Assembly: GCA_934456435.1 (NCBI GenBank)
Contig: CAKSHH010000003.1
Coordinates: 121,834 to 185,833 of the forward strand
Length of the DNA: 64,000 nucleotides
DNA from: an uncultured Eubacteriales bacterium
GTDB lineage: Bacteria; Bacillota; Clostridia; Oscillospirales; Acutalibacteraceae
Direction: 5' to 3'
The position numbers and the translations under genes were made by a program. How positions within the stretch are numbered: position 1 is the first letter of the stretch; every line of letters begins with the position of its first letter. Shown here in pieces: positions 48,462 to 57,124 of the stretch. The notes beneath the pieces are model-generated. The model searched no databases, was not told where the DNA came from, and saw only the letters and a list, made by a program, of their open reading frames with translations.

Positions 48462-50795
48462 ATGTTAAAAACAAGAGTAAAAGAATTTGTCATAGATAAG
48501 ACTGTCGAAAAACCTCCGAAGCTTCAATTCAAGCCCGTCGCCAAAAGCGTGCTGTCGTTCCTGTTCGGATTTCTTTTGATGAACCCGTTTGTGGTCGGAG
48601 ACATTTCACCCTTTTCCGTCTCTCTCATTGCATCGCTGTCGGGTATTCAATGCGTCGCGGCGACCGCGGGCTCGGTTATCGGCTCGTTTGTATTCTTCGA
48701 CGCAACCGACACGGTCAAGTATCTTGCCGTCGCGCTTTTCTGCTGTATGATCGGCGCAATATGTCAGCGTCACATTGACGGAGATCTGCTGAAATACACG
48801 CCGTACATAAATTCTTTTTTAAGTATGTTCATCATCAGCGGAGCGATAATGCTCGCCACGGGCTTCAACGCGGAAACTTTCGTCACGATACTGTATGAAT
48901 CAATGCTGTGCTTTGTCGGCACATACATTTTTGTCGAGGGAAGCTCTCTGATCTTCGGCGAAAAAGAATTTGCGCGGTTCACAACACGCGATCTTGTAAT
49001 CACACTCGTGACGGGCGGAATACTCCTCATGCCTTTCTATAAATATACCCTGTTCAATTTCTCGGTTGTCGGAATGATTTTTTCTTTTCTGACCCTGTCG
49101 CTCGGCAGACTTAAAAGCGGAAACGGCGGAACCCTCGGCGGAATCTGCGTCGGCCTTTGCACGGGTCTGAGCGGTCAGGTAGGATTTCTTTGCGTCGGCT
49201 ACGCCTTCGCGGGACTTTTGTGCGGCGAGCTTGCGAGAAAGAACAAGTATGTTTCCGCCGTCGGCTTTTTGGGCTGTGTTGCCGTCGGTGCGCTCATTGA
49301 TTCTTCGCTGAAAGCGTATCTTGCAATCGCCGAAAGTGCGGTCGCCTGCATTGTTTTTCTGCTTCTCCCCGACCGCATTTTTTCGTCGCTTTCGGAAAAG
49401 GTCAATCTTCCCACACCCGTCTTTGTCAAGAGCAACAACAGCCGTGTGCTGACGAAAAAGCTTGCCGACGCTTCGGAAGCAATCAACGAGGTCTCGGACT
49501 GCGTCAATACGGTTCAGCGCACACTCGCACCTCAGCACGAAAAGGAGCTGAAGCGTGCAATCACGGCGACATGGAACAAGGTCTGCGAAAACTGCGACCT
49601 CAAGGGAAGCTGCCGCGAAGAAATACGCTGTCCGTCCGAAGCGACAATAGACCGTCTCGCTCAGGCTCTGACGGGACAGGCCGAGCTGAGCGAAATGTAC
49701 TTTCCGAAAAATTTTCCCGAATCCTGCTACTGCTTTGACGAAATGAAAGAGAAAATCAAGCTCCGATATATGAGCTATGTTGCGTCGCTCGGCGCGCAGG
49801 GAAAGGTTGACCAAATGCAGGGACTTATGTCCGACCAGTTCAAAAGCATGGCGGACATTCTCCGCGATATCGCCTGCGACTTTGATGAGGATATGAATCT
49901 TGACACGGAGATATCCGAACGATGCGGAGAAGAGGCGCGCGAATCGGGTCTCAACGTCGTTACGTCGGAAAGCTACCTTGACAAATTCGGCAGGATTTCC
50001 GTGAGTCTCACGGTGTCCAGACCGCGTGAAAATTTCAATATCACTCAGTTCACCGAAGCGCTGTCCATGGCGACAGGCACGGCTCTCGAACTGCCGGAAC
50101 TGGACGACAGAGGTGACGAATGTACGCTGAAGTTCAGCCAGAAAATGTGCTTTAACGTTGAGGTCGGCGCGTTCAGCCGATCTGCCGACGACATAAAGGT
50201 GTGCGGCGACTATTACAGAAGCTTCCGCGACTCGGACGGCAGACACATAACGGTTCTCAGCGACGGCATGGGAACAGGCAGCCGCGCCGCAGTCGATTCG
50301 GCTATGGCGGCAGAGCTGTTCTCTAAGCTTGTCAAGTCGGGACTCAGCTTTGACTGCGCCCTGCCGATAGCGAACTCCGCCCTGCTTGTAAAAAGCTCCG
50401 ACGAATCCCTCGCTACGCTCGACGTGGTTTGCATCGACCTGTACACGGGGCGCACCGATTTTATGAAAGCCGGAGCTGCCGCAACATTTATTCGCCACCG
50501 TGACAGCGTTGCGGCTCTTGAGCAGGCGTCTCTGCCGATCGGAATACTGCGCGAAATCGGATTTTCAAAGGCGACGGCAAAGCTTGAGGACGGTGACCTT
50601 GTGCTGATGGTTTCCGACGGAATCCTCGGTGACTGCAACGGCTGGATTCAGCAGGAAATGAAGCTTTGGGACACGGCAAAAAGTCCGCGCGAGCTTGCCG
50701 AATTTATCGTCAACTCCGCCTGTGAGCGCAAGCTCGGAAAACAGCGCGACGACATGACCGCCGTCGCAATGTACATCCACCACCGACAGGCATAA
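48462..50795 (+). CDS. spoIIE: Stage II sporulation protein E (PP2C phosphatase)
   Basis: 777 residues (B. subtilis about 827). The N-terminal half has about 10 membrane spans, a central region links them to FtsZ, and the C-terminal PP2C domain is intact: LSDGMGTGSRAAVDSAMAAE (Asp/Gly metal motif), MKAGAAATFIRH and the closing SDGILGD...QRDDMTAVAMYI. SpoIIE dephosphorylates SpoIIAA to release sigma F in the forespore and assists polar septation. Its presence shows a sporulating lineage. Upstream, TTCGACC (48368) resembles a Spo0A box, but I would not rely on it. GGGAGAA precedes the ATG. Confidence 0.95.
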   Translation: MLKTRVKEFVIDKTVEKPPKLQFKPVAKSVLSFLFGFLLMNPFVVGDISPFSVSLIASLSGIQCVAATAGSVIGSFVFFDATDTVKYLAVALFCCMIGAICQRHIDGDLLKYTPYINSFLSMFIISGAIMLATGFNAETFVTILYESMLCFVGTYIFVEGSSLIFGEKEFARFTTRDLVITLVTGGILLMPFYKYTLFNFSVVGMIFSFLTLSLGRLKSGNGGTLGGICVGLCTGLSGQVGFLCVGYAFAGLLCGELARKNKYVSAVGFLGCVAVGALIDSSLKAYLAIAESAVACIVFLLLPDRIFSSLSEKVNLPTPVFVKSNNSRVLTKKLADASEAINEVSDCVNTVQRTLAPQHEKELKRAITATWNKVCENCDLKGSCREEIRCPSEATIDRLAQALTGQAELSEMYFPKNFPESCYCFDEMKEKIKLRYMSYVASLGAQGKVDQMQGLMSDQFKSMADILRDIACDFDEDMNLDTEISERCGEEARESGLNVVTSESYLDKFGRISVSLTVSRPRENFNITQFTEALSMATGTALELPELDDRGDECTLKFSQKMCFNVEVGAFSRSADDIKVCGDYYRSFRDSDGRHITVLSDGMGTGSRAAVDSAMAAELFSKLVKSGLSFDCALPIANSALLVKSSDESLATLDVVCIDLYTGRTDFMKAGAAATFIRHRDSVAALEQASLPIGILREIGFSKATAKLEDGDLVLMVSDGILGDCNGWIQQEMKLWDTAKSPRELAEFIVNSACERKLGKQRDDMTAVAMYIHHRQA

Positions 50796-50826
50796 AAGAT
50801 ATATAAACATTTATAAAAAATATAAA

Positions 50827-50867
50827 AACCCTGCCGCGGCTATGATTACCATAGTCTCGGCAGGGTT
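50827..50867. terminator. Terminator between spoIIE and the hydrolase gene
   Basis: Arms AACCCTGCCG/CGGCAGGGTT with a second inner stem (GGCTATG/CATAGTC), then TTCTTT; usable by both convergent genes. Confidence 0.85.
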
Positions 50868-50886
50868 CTTTAATTAAGTATTAGGT

Positions 50887-52722
50887 TTATCGGGCTGTTC
50901 CAACCGAAAGCGGATCGCCGAAGCCTCTCGGTCCGAAGAAGTAATAGAGAAGCTCACTCGCTGTTCTGCAAATCACAAGAAGAACCTCGTCCTTTTTTGT
51001 GTCCTTCTTTTCGACAACGCCGATCTCGGCAAGCGCGTCATAAAGCTCCTTTTCGGCGGCTTCTTCCTCGCCCTCAACAACGATTGTTGTCGCAAGAATT
51101 GCCTTTGCGCCCGCGATTGCGTTTGTCAGTCTCTCTGCATTCTCCGGGCTGAGCGTTGTGAGGTCAACCTCCTCAGCCATAGCAATATATTTCTTCAAAT
51201 CACGCGTGTTTCTGTGTCCGTTGAACTGCGGATATTCAATCGTTGTGAAAACGTCGATATCCTTGACGAGCAGAAGCTCGGAAGCAAGAGAAATTACAAC
51301 ATCATTTCTTGCAAGCTTTTCGTGATCCTGGTTGCCGAAGAACCATGTTGTGAACGGGAACGCGCAGGTGGATGCGTCAACCTGACCGTCGGGAGAAATG
51401 AAGTCCACATTCGTGTACTTCTGCTGCTTGTAATCTGCCGGCAGGGTCTCGTTCACCTTGCTGAATGTTGCACCCAGCGAAGTGGACGCGGAGTGAATGA
51501 TCTTGTCGGAGTTTGAATCGGAATCAATCAGACTGTAAAGCTCAAGACCGTATCCGCATATATCGTAAATTTTCGCACCGTTTGCCTCATAGTTTTTGAG
51601 GTTGCTTACATAATTTACCTGAGCGTTGTGGAACCTTTCCACGTCATCGGCAAACTTTGTTCCTTTTGTAAGATACTTTTCCGACAGCTCGTCATACATC
51701 GACGACGGCACAAGGCCCCACATTGTTGTAATTCGTGCCAAAGCCGAGTCGGCAAGACCCGAAGCGATCGCGTCAAGAAGTCCGATAACAACCTGCTTGG
51801 GCAGAACACGGATTGCTATGTTGATAAGCCAGCCTGTATAGTTGTCCGTACCGACAAGCTTCGTGAACATATTTCTGTAAAGTCCCGCATCGCTGTAATC
51901 AAGCTGTCCGAGCATAATTTTTCCGACGATTTCCGAACCGTCAGCCGCAGGAACAACAAGAACGATTTTGTTTATATCCTCGCCCTGAGGATGCTCGCCG
52001 ACATAAGCGACCGAAACGGCACCGCCGAGGCTTATCGGAAGAAGATTTACCTTGTCCTTGCCGGTATCCTTCTTTGCTTTCTCTATAAGAGTTTCAAGAG
52101 CGTCAACGATCTGATACATATCGCCGAAAGAATTGTATGCGAAATAGTAGAGATTCTCCTCGCCTGCTTTCTCGGCATAATCATTTATAGGAACATGGTC
52201 GTAGATTGTCTCTTTCTCTTCCTCTGTGCACTCGGCAACGGAGCGGTTGTCGAATCCCTCAACGCGGAACGTGTTTTTCGGAGTTCCGTCCTCGTTGTAA
52301 GCGATATTATCAAGCGCATCGTAGACCGCATTGTATGCCGTCTTTGAAAGTCCGCAGTCCTTCTGGGTCACGAGTGAAGCAACCAGAGGAACAATAAGCT
52401 TGATGACAAGCGTCGGCACATAGAAATATATCGGCCAACCCGTTACCTTTTCGCCCGACGGATCAACAACATCGTTGCCGTCCTCGTCAACCATATAGGT
52501 TTTAGCCTGTCCGATTCCGTGGATGAGAATCGTCGGATAAACTTCGTCGCGTTCAAGCTCGTCAATGTGCTTGTCGTTGAGAAGCTCGGCAGTCGCCGCC
52601 TCAAGGCTGTCAACCTGCGTAATCGCGGAGCAGCTTTCTGCCGACGCAAAAATAATGCAGGACGAAAGTGCGATAACAATCGCCAGAATTACGGAAATAA
52701 TTTTTCTTTCTAAGCGGTGCAT
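50887..52722 (-). CDS. Secreted alpha/beta-hydrolase-fold protein
   Basis: 611 residues. Signal peptide (IISVILAIVIALSSCIIFAS, cleavage near ASA). PTILIHGIGQAKTYMVDEDG is a lipase-like oxyanion strand, and NLLPISLGGAVSVAYVGEHP carries the nucleophile elbow (S-L-G-G, a G-x-S-x-G variant with Pro-Ile before Ser). VNFGNQDHEKLARN-type WFFGNQDHEKLARND and FNGHRN could hold the acid and His. The C-terminal part has helical segments and a short hydrophobic region. Probably a lipase or esterase. It follows a dockerin gene and starts within its end (GAGGTAAAGAATATG), so the two are coupled. Confidence 0.75.
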   Translation of the reverse strand: MHRLERKIISVILAIVIALSSCIIFASAESCSAITQVDSLEAATAELLNDKHIDELERDEVYPTILIHGIGQAKTYMVDEDGNDVVDPSGEKVTGWPIYFYVPTLVIKLIVPLVASLVTQKDCGLSKTAYNAVYDALDNIAYNEDGTPKNTFRVEGFDNRSVAECTEEEKETIYDHVPINDYAEKAGEENLYYFAYNSFGDMYQIVDALETLIEKAKKDTGKDKVNLLPISLGGAVSVAYVGEHPQGEDINKIVLVVPAADGSEIVGKIMLGQLDYSDAGLYRNMFTKLVGTDNYTGWLINIAIRVLPKQVVIGLLDAIASGLADSALARITTMWGLVPSSMYDELSEKYLTKGTKFADDVERFHNAQVNYVSNLKNYEANGAKIYDICGYGLELYSLIDSDSNSDKIIHSASTSLGATFSKVNETLPADYKQQKYTNVDFISPDGQVDASTCAFPFTTWFFGNQDHEKLARNDVVISLASELLLVKDIDVFTTIEYPQFNGHRNTRDLKKYIAMAEEVDLTTLSPENAERLTNAIAGAKAILATTIVVEGEEEAAEKELYDALAEIGVVEKKDTKKDEVLLVICRTASELLYYFFGPRGFGDPLSVGTAR

Positions 52723-52727
52723 ATTCT

Positions 52728-53447
52728 TTACCTCACAATCAGTTTAGTTACAGCCAAATCCGATTCAGCCGTTATGATAAATCCGCAGGTGTATGATTCG
52801 CCTCCGGTAATATCCGTTCCGTTAATGATAACGCTTTTTCCGTCGCTCGAAGCCGTGCAGTCCCATTTTTTCACAAGGGAGACGATTTCTTTGTCAAAAC
52901 TGACCGCAGCTTTCCATTCGCCCGAATCGGTGTCGGAATCGTTGCGGACAGTCAGATTGACCTGGTACGAATGGGTGCCGTCATTGTTGTCCCACTCGTT
53001 GACAATCTGCGCCGTTGATGTGAACGAATCCGCCGTTACGGTTTTCTTTCTCTTCAAAGAACTGTTGAGAAGATTCTCTTTCTGCGCGTCGTACGGAATT
53101 GCGGAAATCTCTCCGACGGAATATCTCAGCAGAAGCAGAGCGTCAACCGAGTCCACTCTTCCGTCAAGATTTACGTCGGCATTCTTCACCTGATTTTCAA
53201 ACAAGTCCTCTTGACCGACAATATATTTGAAAATGCACAGAGAATCGCTTGAATCAAGCTTGCCGTCGCCGTTGACGTCGCCGACCGCACAGTTCGCATA
53301 AGAATCATTCGTTACCCTCGTTGTGAAATGTATGATAACCGCAAGCGCGGCGAACAGCAAAGCAAGCGAAAGCAAAATTATAATTATCTTTTTTGCGTTC
53401 AGTTGTTTGCGTTTTCTTTTCTTTATTACTTTATTTGAGATTTCCAT
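52728..53447 (-). CDS. Membrane-anchored dockerin protein with CBM-like C-terminal domain
   Basis: 239 residues. A Lys/Arg-rich head and one N-terminal span (about residues 20-42) come before a type I dockerin. The two duplicated Ca-loop segments are VGDVNGDGKLDSSDSLCIFK and ADVNLDGRVDSVDALLLLRY (about 56-115). A linker follows, then a beta-sandwich of about 100 residues (YQVNLTVRNDSDTDSGEWKA, SFDKEIVSLVKKWDC, GESYTCGFII) that resembles CBM2-like domains. Dockerins bind cohesins of cellulosome/amylosome-type complexes. A dockerin with a membrane anchor rather than a signal peptide is unusual. Coupled to the hydrolase gene. Confidence 0.82.
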   Translation of the reverse strand: MEISNKVIKKRKRKQLNAKKIIIILLSLALLFAALAVIIHFTTRVTNDSYANCAVGDVNGDGKLDSSDSLCIFKYIVGQEDLFENQVKNADVNLDGRVDSVDALLLLRYSVGEISAIPYDAQKENLLNSSLKRKKTVTADSFTSTAQIVNEWDNNDGTHSYQVNLTVRNDSDTDSGEWKAAVSFDKEIVSLVKKWDCTASSDGKSVIINGTDITGGESYTCGFIITAESDLAVTKLIVR

Positions 53448-53475
53448 AGACTTCCTCGATTTTCATTTTTTATCT

Positions 53476-53504
53476 ATTATACCAAAGGAGCCGGAATATT
53501 TCAA
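53476..53504 (-). promoter_or_regulatory. Promoter of the dockerin/hydrolase unit
   Basis: Minus strand: TTGAAA (53499-53504), 17-bp spacer, TATAAT (53476-53481). Confidence 0.78.
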
Positions 53505-53618
53505 TTATAATATGTTCCAAAAAAACACGTCAGTTTTTTCATAATGCTCAGATTTTATTGAATTTTTCAAAAATCCTTTTCTCAACCGTTTAATAAAGGA
53601 AAATGTAAATGATAAATC

Positions 53619-53647
53619 TTGACTACCGGCGGATAATATATTAGAAT
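53619..53647 (+). promoter_or_regulatory. Promoter of bipA
   Basis: TTGACT (53619-53624), 17-bp spacer, TAGAAT (53642-53647). It gives a leader of about 120 nt. Confidence 0.78.
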
Positions 53648-53696
53648 ATAAGAATGATTAAAGCAATGCCGTACCGATCGGCGTTGTAAGGATAAG

Positions 53697-53755
53697 TGGC
53701 TCGAATTTTTGCAAAATCGGCGCGGTGAACGCGGACTTTGCAAGAACTCGAACCA
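53697..53755 (+). promoter_or_regulatory. Long leader hairpin upstream of bipA
   Basis: Positions 53697-53718 pair with 53734-53755 along 22 bp, with three mismatches and one G-U, around a loop containing CGCG-GTGAA-CGCG. It lies between the promoter and the bipA SD without a T-run. Probably a stable 5' UTR structure; possibly a translational or cold-linked control element. Confidence 0.55.
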
Positions 53756-53777
53756 CGGAATTACGAAAGGTGATTGT

Positions 53778-55598
53778 ATGTCAAAAAGAGAAAATCTCAG
53801 AAATGTTGCCATTATCGCTCACGTTGACCACGGTAAAACTACCCTCGTTGACGAAATGCTCAAGCAGAGCGGTACCTTCCGCGACAACGAACAGGTGCAG
53901 GAGCGAGTTATGGATTCCAACGACCTTGAAAGAGAGCGCGGAATTACAATTCTTGCCAAGAACACATCCGTCCACTACAAGGACACAAAAATAAACATTG
54001 TCGACACACCGGGTCACGCCGATTTCGGCGGCGAGGTTGAGCGCATACTGACGATGGTTGACGGAGTTTTGCTCCTCGTTGATGCGTTTGAGGGCTGTAT
54101 GCCGCAGACAAGATTCGTTTTGAAAAAGGCTCTCAACCTGAAGAAAAAGGTTCTCGTCGTTGTCAACAAGATTGACCGTCCGGGTGCAAGACCGGCGGAG
54201 GTTATCGACGAGGTTCTCGACCTCTTCATTGAGCTGGGTGCCGACGAAGATCAGATCGAATTTCCCGTTGTCTACGCTTCGGCAAAGGACGGCTACTCGT
54301 CACTTAATCCCGACGTCAGAGAGGGCGATATGAGACCCCTGCTTGACGCGATCCTTGAACACATCAGCGCTCCGGAGGGCGACATTGACGGTCCGCTTCA
54401 GATACTCTTCTCCAGCCTTGACTATGACGACTATATCGGCAGAATCGGTGTCGGCAGAGTTGAACGCGGAAAGATTCTGCGCGGAGAAAATGTTGTTCTC
54501 TGCAAGCAGGACGGCACACAGGAAAATGTGAAGATATCAAGGCTTTATCAGTTTGAGGGACTCAAGCGAGTTGAGGTTGACAGCGCAATGATGGGCGACA
54601 TTGTGTGCGTCTCCGGCATCACCGACCTCAACATCGGCGAAACGGCGTGCGACCCCGAATGTATCGAGCCGCTCCCGTTCGTCAAAATCGACGAACCGAC
54701 AATTTCAATGAACTTCATTGTCAACGACAGCCCGTTTGCAGGTCGCGAGGGCAAGTTTGTTACATCACGAAATCTGCGCGACAGACTCTTTAAAGAGGTT
54801 GAAACAAATGTCAGCATGAGGGTTGAGGAAACCGACTCCACCGACACATTCAAGGTTTCCGGCCGCGGCGAGCTTCACCTTTCGATTCTCATCGAAACGA
54901 TGCGCCGTCAGGGCTATGAGTTCCAGGTTTCACGTCCCGAAGTTATTTACAAAACAATAAACGGTCAGCGCTGTGAGCCCATGGAGCTTCTCATTGTCGA
55001 GGTTCCCGAACAGTATGTCGGCGCGGTTATTGAAAAGCTCGGTTCACGCAAGGGCGAGCTTGAAAATATGGGTTCAAGAGACGGCGGTGCAACTCACCTT
55101 GAGTTTAAGATTCCGTCAAGAGGCCTTATCGGCTACCGTTCCGAGTTTATGACCGACACAAACGGAAACGGAATTATGAACCAGCTCTTTGCAGGCTACG
55201 AGCCGTACAAGGGTGACATTCAGACAAGAGAGCGCGGCTCGATTGTCGTTCACGAGACAGGCACAAGCACAGGCTACGGACTTTTCAACACTCAGGACAG
55301 AGGACGTCTGTTCATCGGACCCGGCGTCGAGGTTTACGAGGGTATGATCGTCGGCGAGTGTTCGCGCAACGAGGACATCGTGTGCAATGTTTGCAAAAAG
55401 AAGCAGATGACCAACACCCGTGCAGCAGGAAGTGACGACGCACTTCGCCTTGTTCCCCACTCAACGCTCAGCCTTGAGCAGTCGATGGAATTTATTAAAG
55501 AGGACGAGCTCCTTGAGGTAACGCCCGAATCGCTCCGTCTGCGTAAGCGTGTTCTTTCAAAGGAACAGCGAATGAAGCAGATGTTCAAGAAAAAATAA
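53778..55598 (+). CDS. typA: Translational GTPase TypA/BipA
   Basis: 606 residues. G-domain motifs AHVDHGKTTLVDEM (G1), RERGITI (G2), DTPGHADFGGEVER (G3) and NKIDRPGARP (G4), then EF-G-like domains and the BipA C-terminal domain with TNTRAAGSDDALRL, typical of BipA. BipA works on ribosome assembly and stress response. ATG 53778 (MSKRENLRNV) has GAAAGGTGATTGT before it; the frame is open upstream, but in the leader hairpin. First gene of the bipA-ribF-udg-phosphoesterase series. Confidence 0.95.
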   Translation: MSKRENLRNVAIIAHVDHGKTTLVDEMLKQSGTFRDNEQVQERVMDSNDLERERGITILAKNTSVHYKDTKINIVDTPGHADFGGEVERILTMVDGVLLLVDAFEGCMPQTRFVLKKALNLKKKVLVVVNKIDRPGARPAEVIDEVLDLFIELGADEDQIEFPVVYASAKDGYSSLNPDVREGDMRPLLDAILEHISAPEGDIDGPLQILFSSLDYDDYIGRIGVGRVERGKILRGENVVLCKQDGTQENVKISRLYQFEGLKRVEVDSAMMGDIVCVSGITDLNIGETACDPECIEPLPFVKIDEPTISMNFIVNDSPFAGREGKFVTSRNLRDRLFKEVETNVSMRVEETDSTDTFKVSGRGELHLSILIETMRRQGYEFQVSRPEVIYKTINGQRCEPMELLIVEVPEQYVGAVIEKLGSRKGELENMGSRDGGATHLEFKIPSRGLIGYRSEFMTDTNGNGIMNQLFAGYEPYKGDIQTRERGSIVVHETGTSTGYGLFNTQDRGRLFIGPGVEVYEGMIVGECSRNEDIVCNVCKKKQMTNTRAAGSDDALRLVPHSTLSLEQSMEFIKEDELLEVTPESLRLRKRVLSKEQRMKQMFKKK

Positions 55599-55658
55599 GC
55601 TTCCCGACAGCATTTTTCCTTGCTCGGTCAAGGAAACTCGCAGACTTTTGGTGATAAC

Positions 55659-56537
55659 ATGACGAACGAAAACATTGCAAAAAAAACGGCGGTTGCGCTC
55701 GGAAATTTTGACGGGATGCACGTCGGTCATACAGCGGTTCTCGACGCGGCAAAAAGCTTTGCTTCAAAGGGACTTGTCCCCGTTGTTGCGCTCTTCGACG
55801 AGCACAGCCTGAAAGCTATCACCGGCAAAGCTCCTCCGATGCTTATGACCGCGGACGAACGGACTCATTTTATAGAAAGCAGCGGACTGAAGATTGAAAC
55901 CCTGATTTTCAGCGAAATTAAAGATCTCACTCCGAAAGAATTTTTTGAAAATGTGCTTATAAAAAAGCTGAACGCCGCCGCAGTATGCTGCGGATATAAC
56001 TACCGCTTCGGCAAAAATGCCGCAGGCACGGCGCAGACTCTGCGTGAGCTGTGCTATTCCCACGGTATTGAATGCCGCATCGCAGGCGAAGTCGATGTCG
56101 ATTCATGCGCGGCGAACTCCAGCGAGATAAGGCAGTTCATCAAGGACGGCAAGATTGAGAAAGCCAACAAAATGCTCGGCAGAAAATTCGGCTTTACCGC
56201 AAAGGTTATCGACGGAGACAAGCGCGGCAGAACGTGGGGCTTCCCGACTGTCAATCAGGAAATTCCCGACGAGCTTGTTATGCCGCGTTTCGGTGTTTAC
56301 GAAAGCTTGGTGACTGTGGACGGTGAAAAATTCAAGGGTGTAACAAACATCGGCGAACGTCCGACCGTCGGCTCGAAAAAAATTCTCAGCGAAACTCACA
56401 TTATTAACTTTGACAGAAACATTTACGGACTGGATGTTGATATAAGACTGGTCAGGTTCATCAGACCCGAAAAGAAATTCGGCTCGTTCGATGAGCTTGC
56501 ACGCCAAATCAAGTCCGACGCGGAAGAGGTGCTTTGA
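55659..56537 (+). CDS. ribF: Bifunctional riboflavin kinase / FAD synthetase
   Basis: 292 residues. N-terminal FMN adenylyltransferase part with ALGNFDGMHVGHTAVLDAAK (HxGH) and YNYRFGKNAAG; C-terminal riboflavin kinase with GDKRGRTWGFPTVNQE (the FPTAN-like motif) and VTNIGERPTVG. It makes FMN and FAD. ATG 55659 is preceded by GGTGATAAC. Its stop codon overlaps the udg start (TGATG). It is co-oriented with bipA, 60 bp after it. Confidence 0.93.
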   Translation: MTNENIAKKTAVALGNFDGMHVGHTAVLDAAKSFASKGLVPVVALFDEHSLKAITGKAPPMLMTADERTHFIESSGLKIETLIFSEIKDLTPKEFFENVLIKKLNAAAVCCGYNYRFGKNAAGTAQTLRELCYSHGIECRIAGEVDVDSCAANSSEIRQFIKDGKIEKANKMLGRKFGFTAKVIDGDKRGRTWGFPTVNQEIPDELVMPRFGVYESLVTVDGEKFKGVTNIGERPTVGSKKILSETHIINFDRNIYGLDVDIRLVRFIRPEKKFGSFDELARQIKSDAEEVL

Positions 56538-57109
56538 TGTATAACAACTGGGAAGAACTGAAATGCGATTGCCTGAACTGCAACCGCTGTGAACTGGGCG
56601 CAACCAGAACGAACCTCGTTTTCGGCGTCGGCAATGAAAATGCAGAGGTGCTTTTCATCGGCGAGGGTCCGGGCGAGCAGGAGGATCTCAAGGGTGAGCC
56701 GTTCGTCGGCAGAAGCGGACAGCTCCTTGACAAATACCTCGACGCAATCGGACTTGACAGAAAGAAGAATATTTACATAGCGAATATGGTTAAATGCAGA
56801 CCTCCTCACAACCGCGATCCCAAACCTGAGGAGCAGAACGCCTGCATAACATGGCTGAGAGAGCAGGTACGTCTCATGCACCCGAAAATAATTGTATGCG
56901 TCGGCAGAATTTCAGCACAGCGACTTATCGGCGCCGACTTCAAGGTTACAAAGCAGCACGGAGAATTTATTGAAAGAAACGGCGTGCTTATGATGGGCAC
57001 ATTCCACCCCGCCGCCCTGCTTCGCAACCCCAACAACAAGCCTCAGGCACTTGAGGATTTCCTCAAGCTGAGAGATAAAATTAAAGAAGTATGCGAGCAT
57101 ACTTATTGA
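56537..57109 (+). CDS. Uracil-DNA glycosylase, type 4 (Fe-S)
   Basis: 190 residues. Motif A GEGPGEQEDLKGEPFVGRSG and motif B FHPAALLR match family 4 UDG. Four cysteines suited to a [4Fe-4S] cluster are present: CNRC in the N-terminal part (CDCLNCNRCELG), VKCRPP and NACITW. The enzyme removes uracil from DNA in base-excision repair. The ATG shares a base with the ribF stop codon, so the genes are coupled. Confidence 0.92.
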   Translation: MYNNWEELKCDCLNCNRCELGATRTNLVFGVGNENAEVLFIGEGPGEQEDLKGEPFVGRSGQLLDKYLDAIGLDRKKNIYIANMVKCRPPHNRDPKPEEQNACITWLREQVRLMHPKIIVCVGRISAQRLIGADFKVTKQHGEFIERNGVLMMGTFHPAALLRNPNNKPQALEDFLKLRDKIKEVCEHTY

Positions 57110-57124
57110 AAAGGAGAGTAACTT

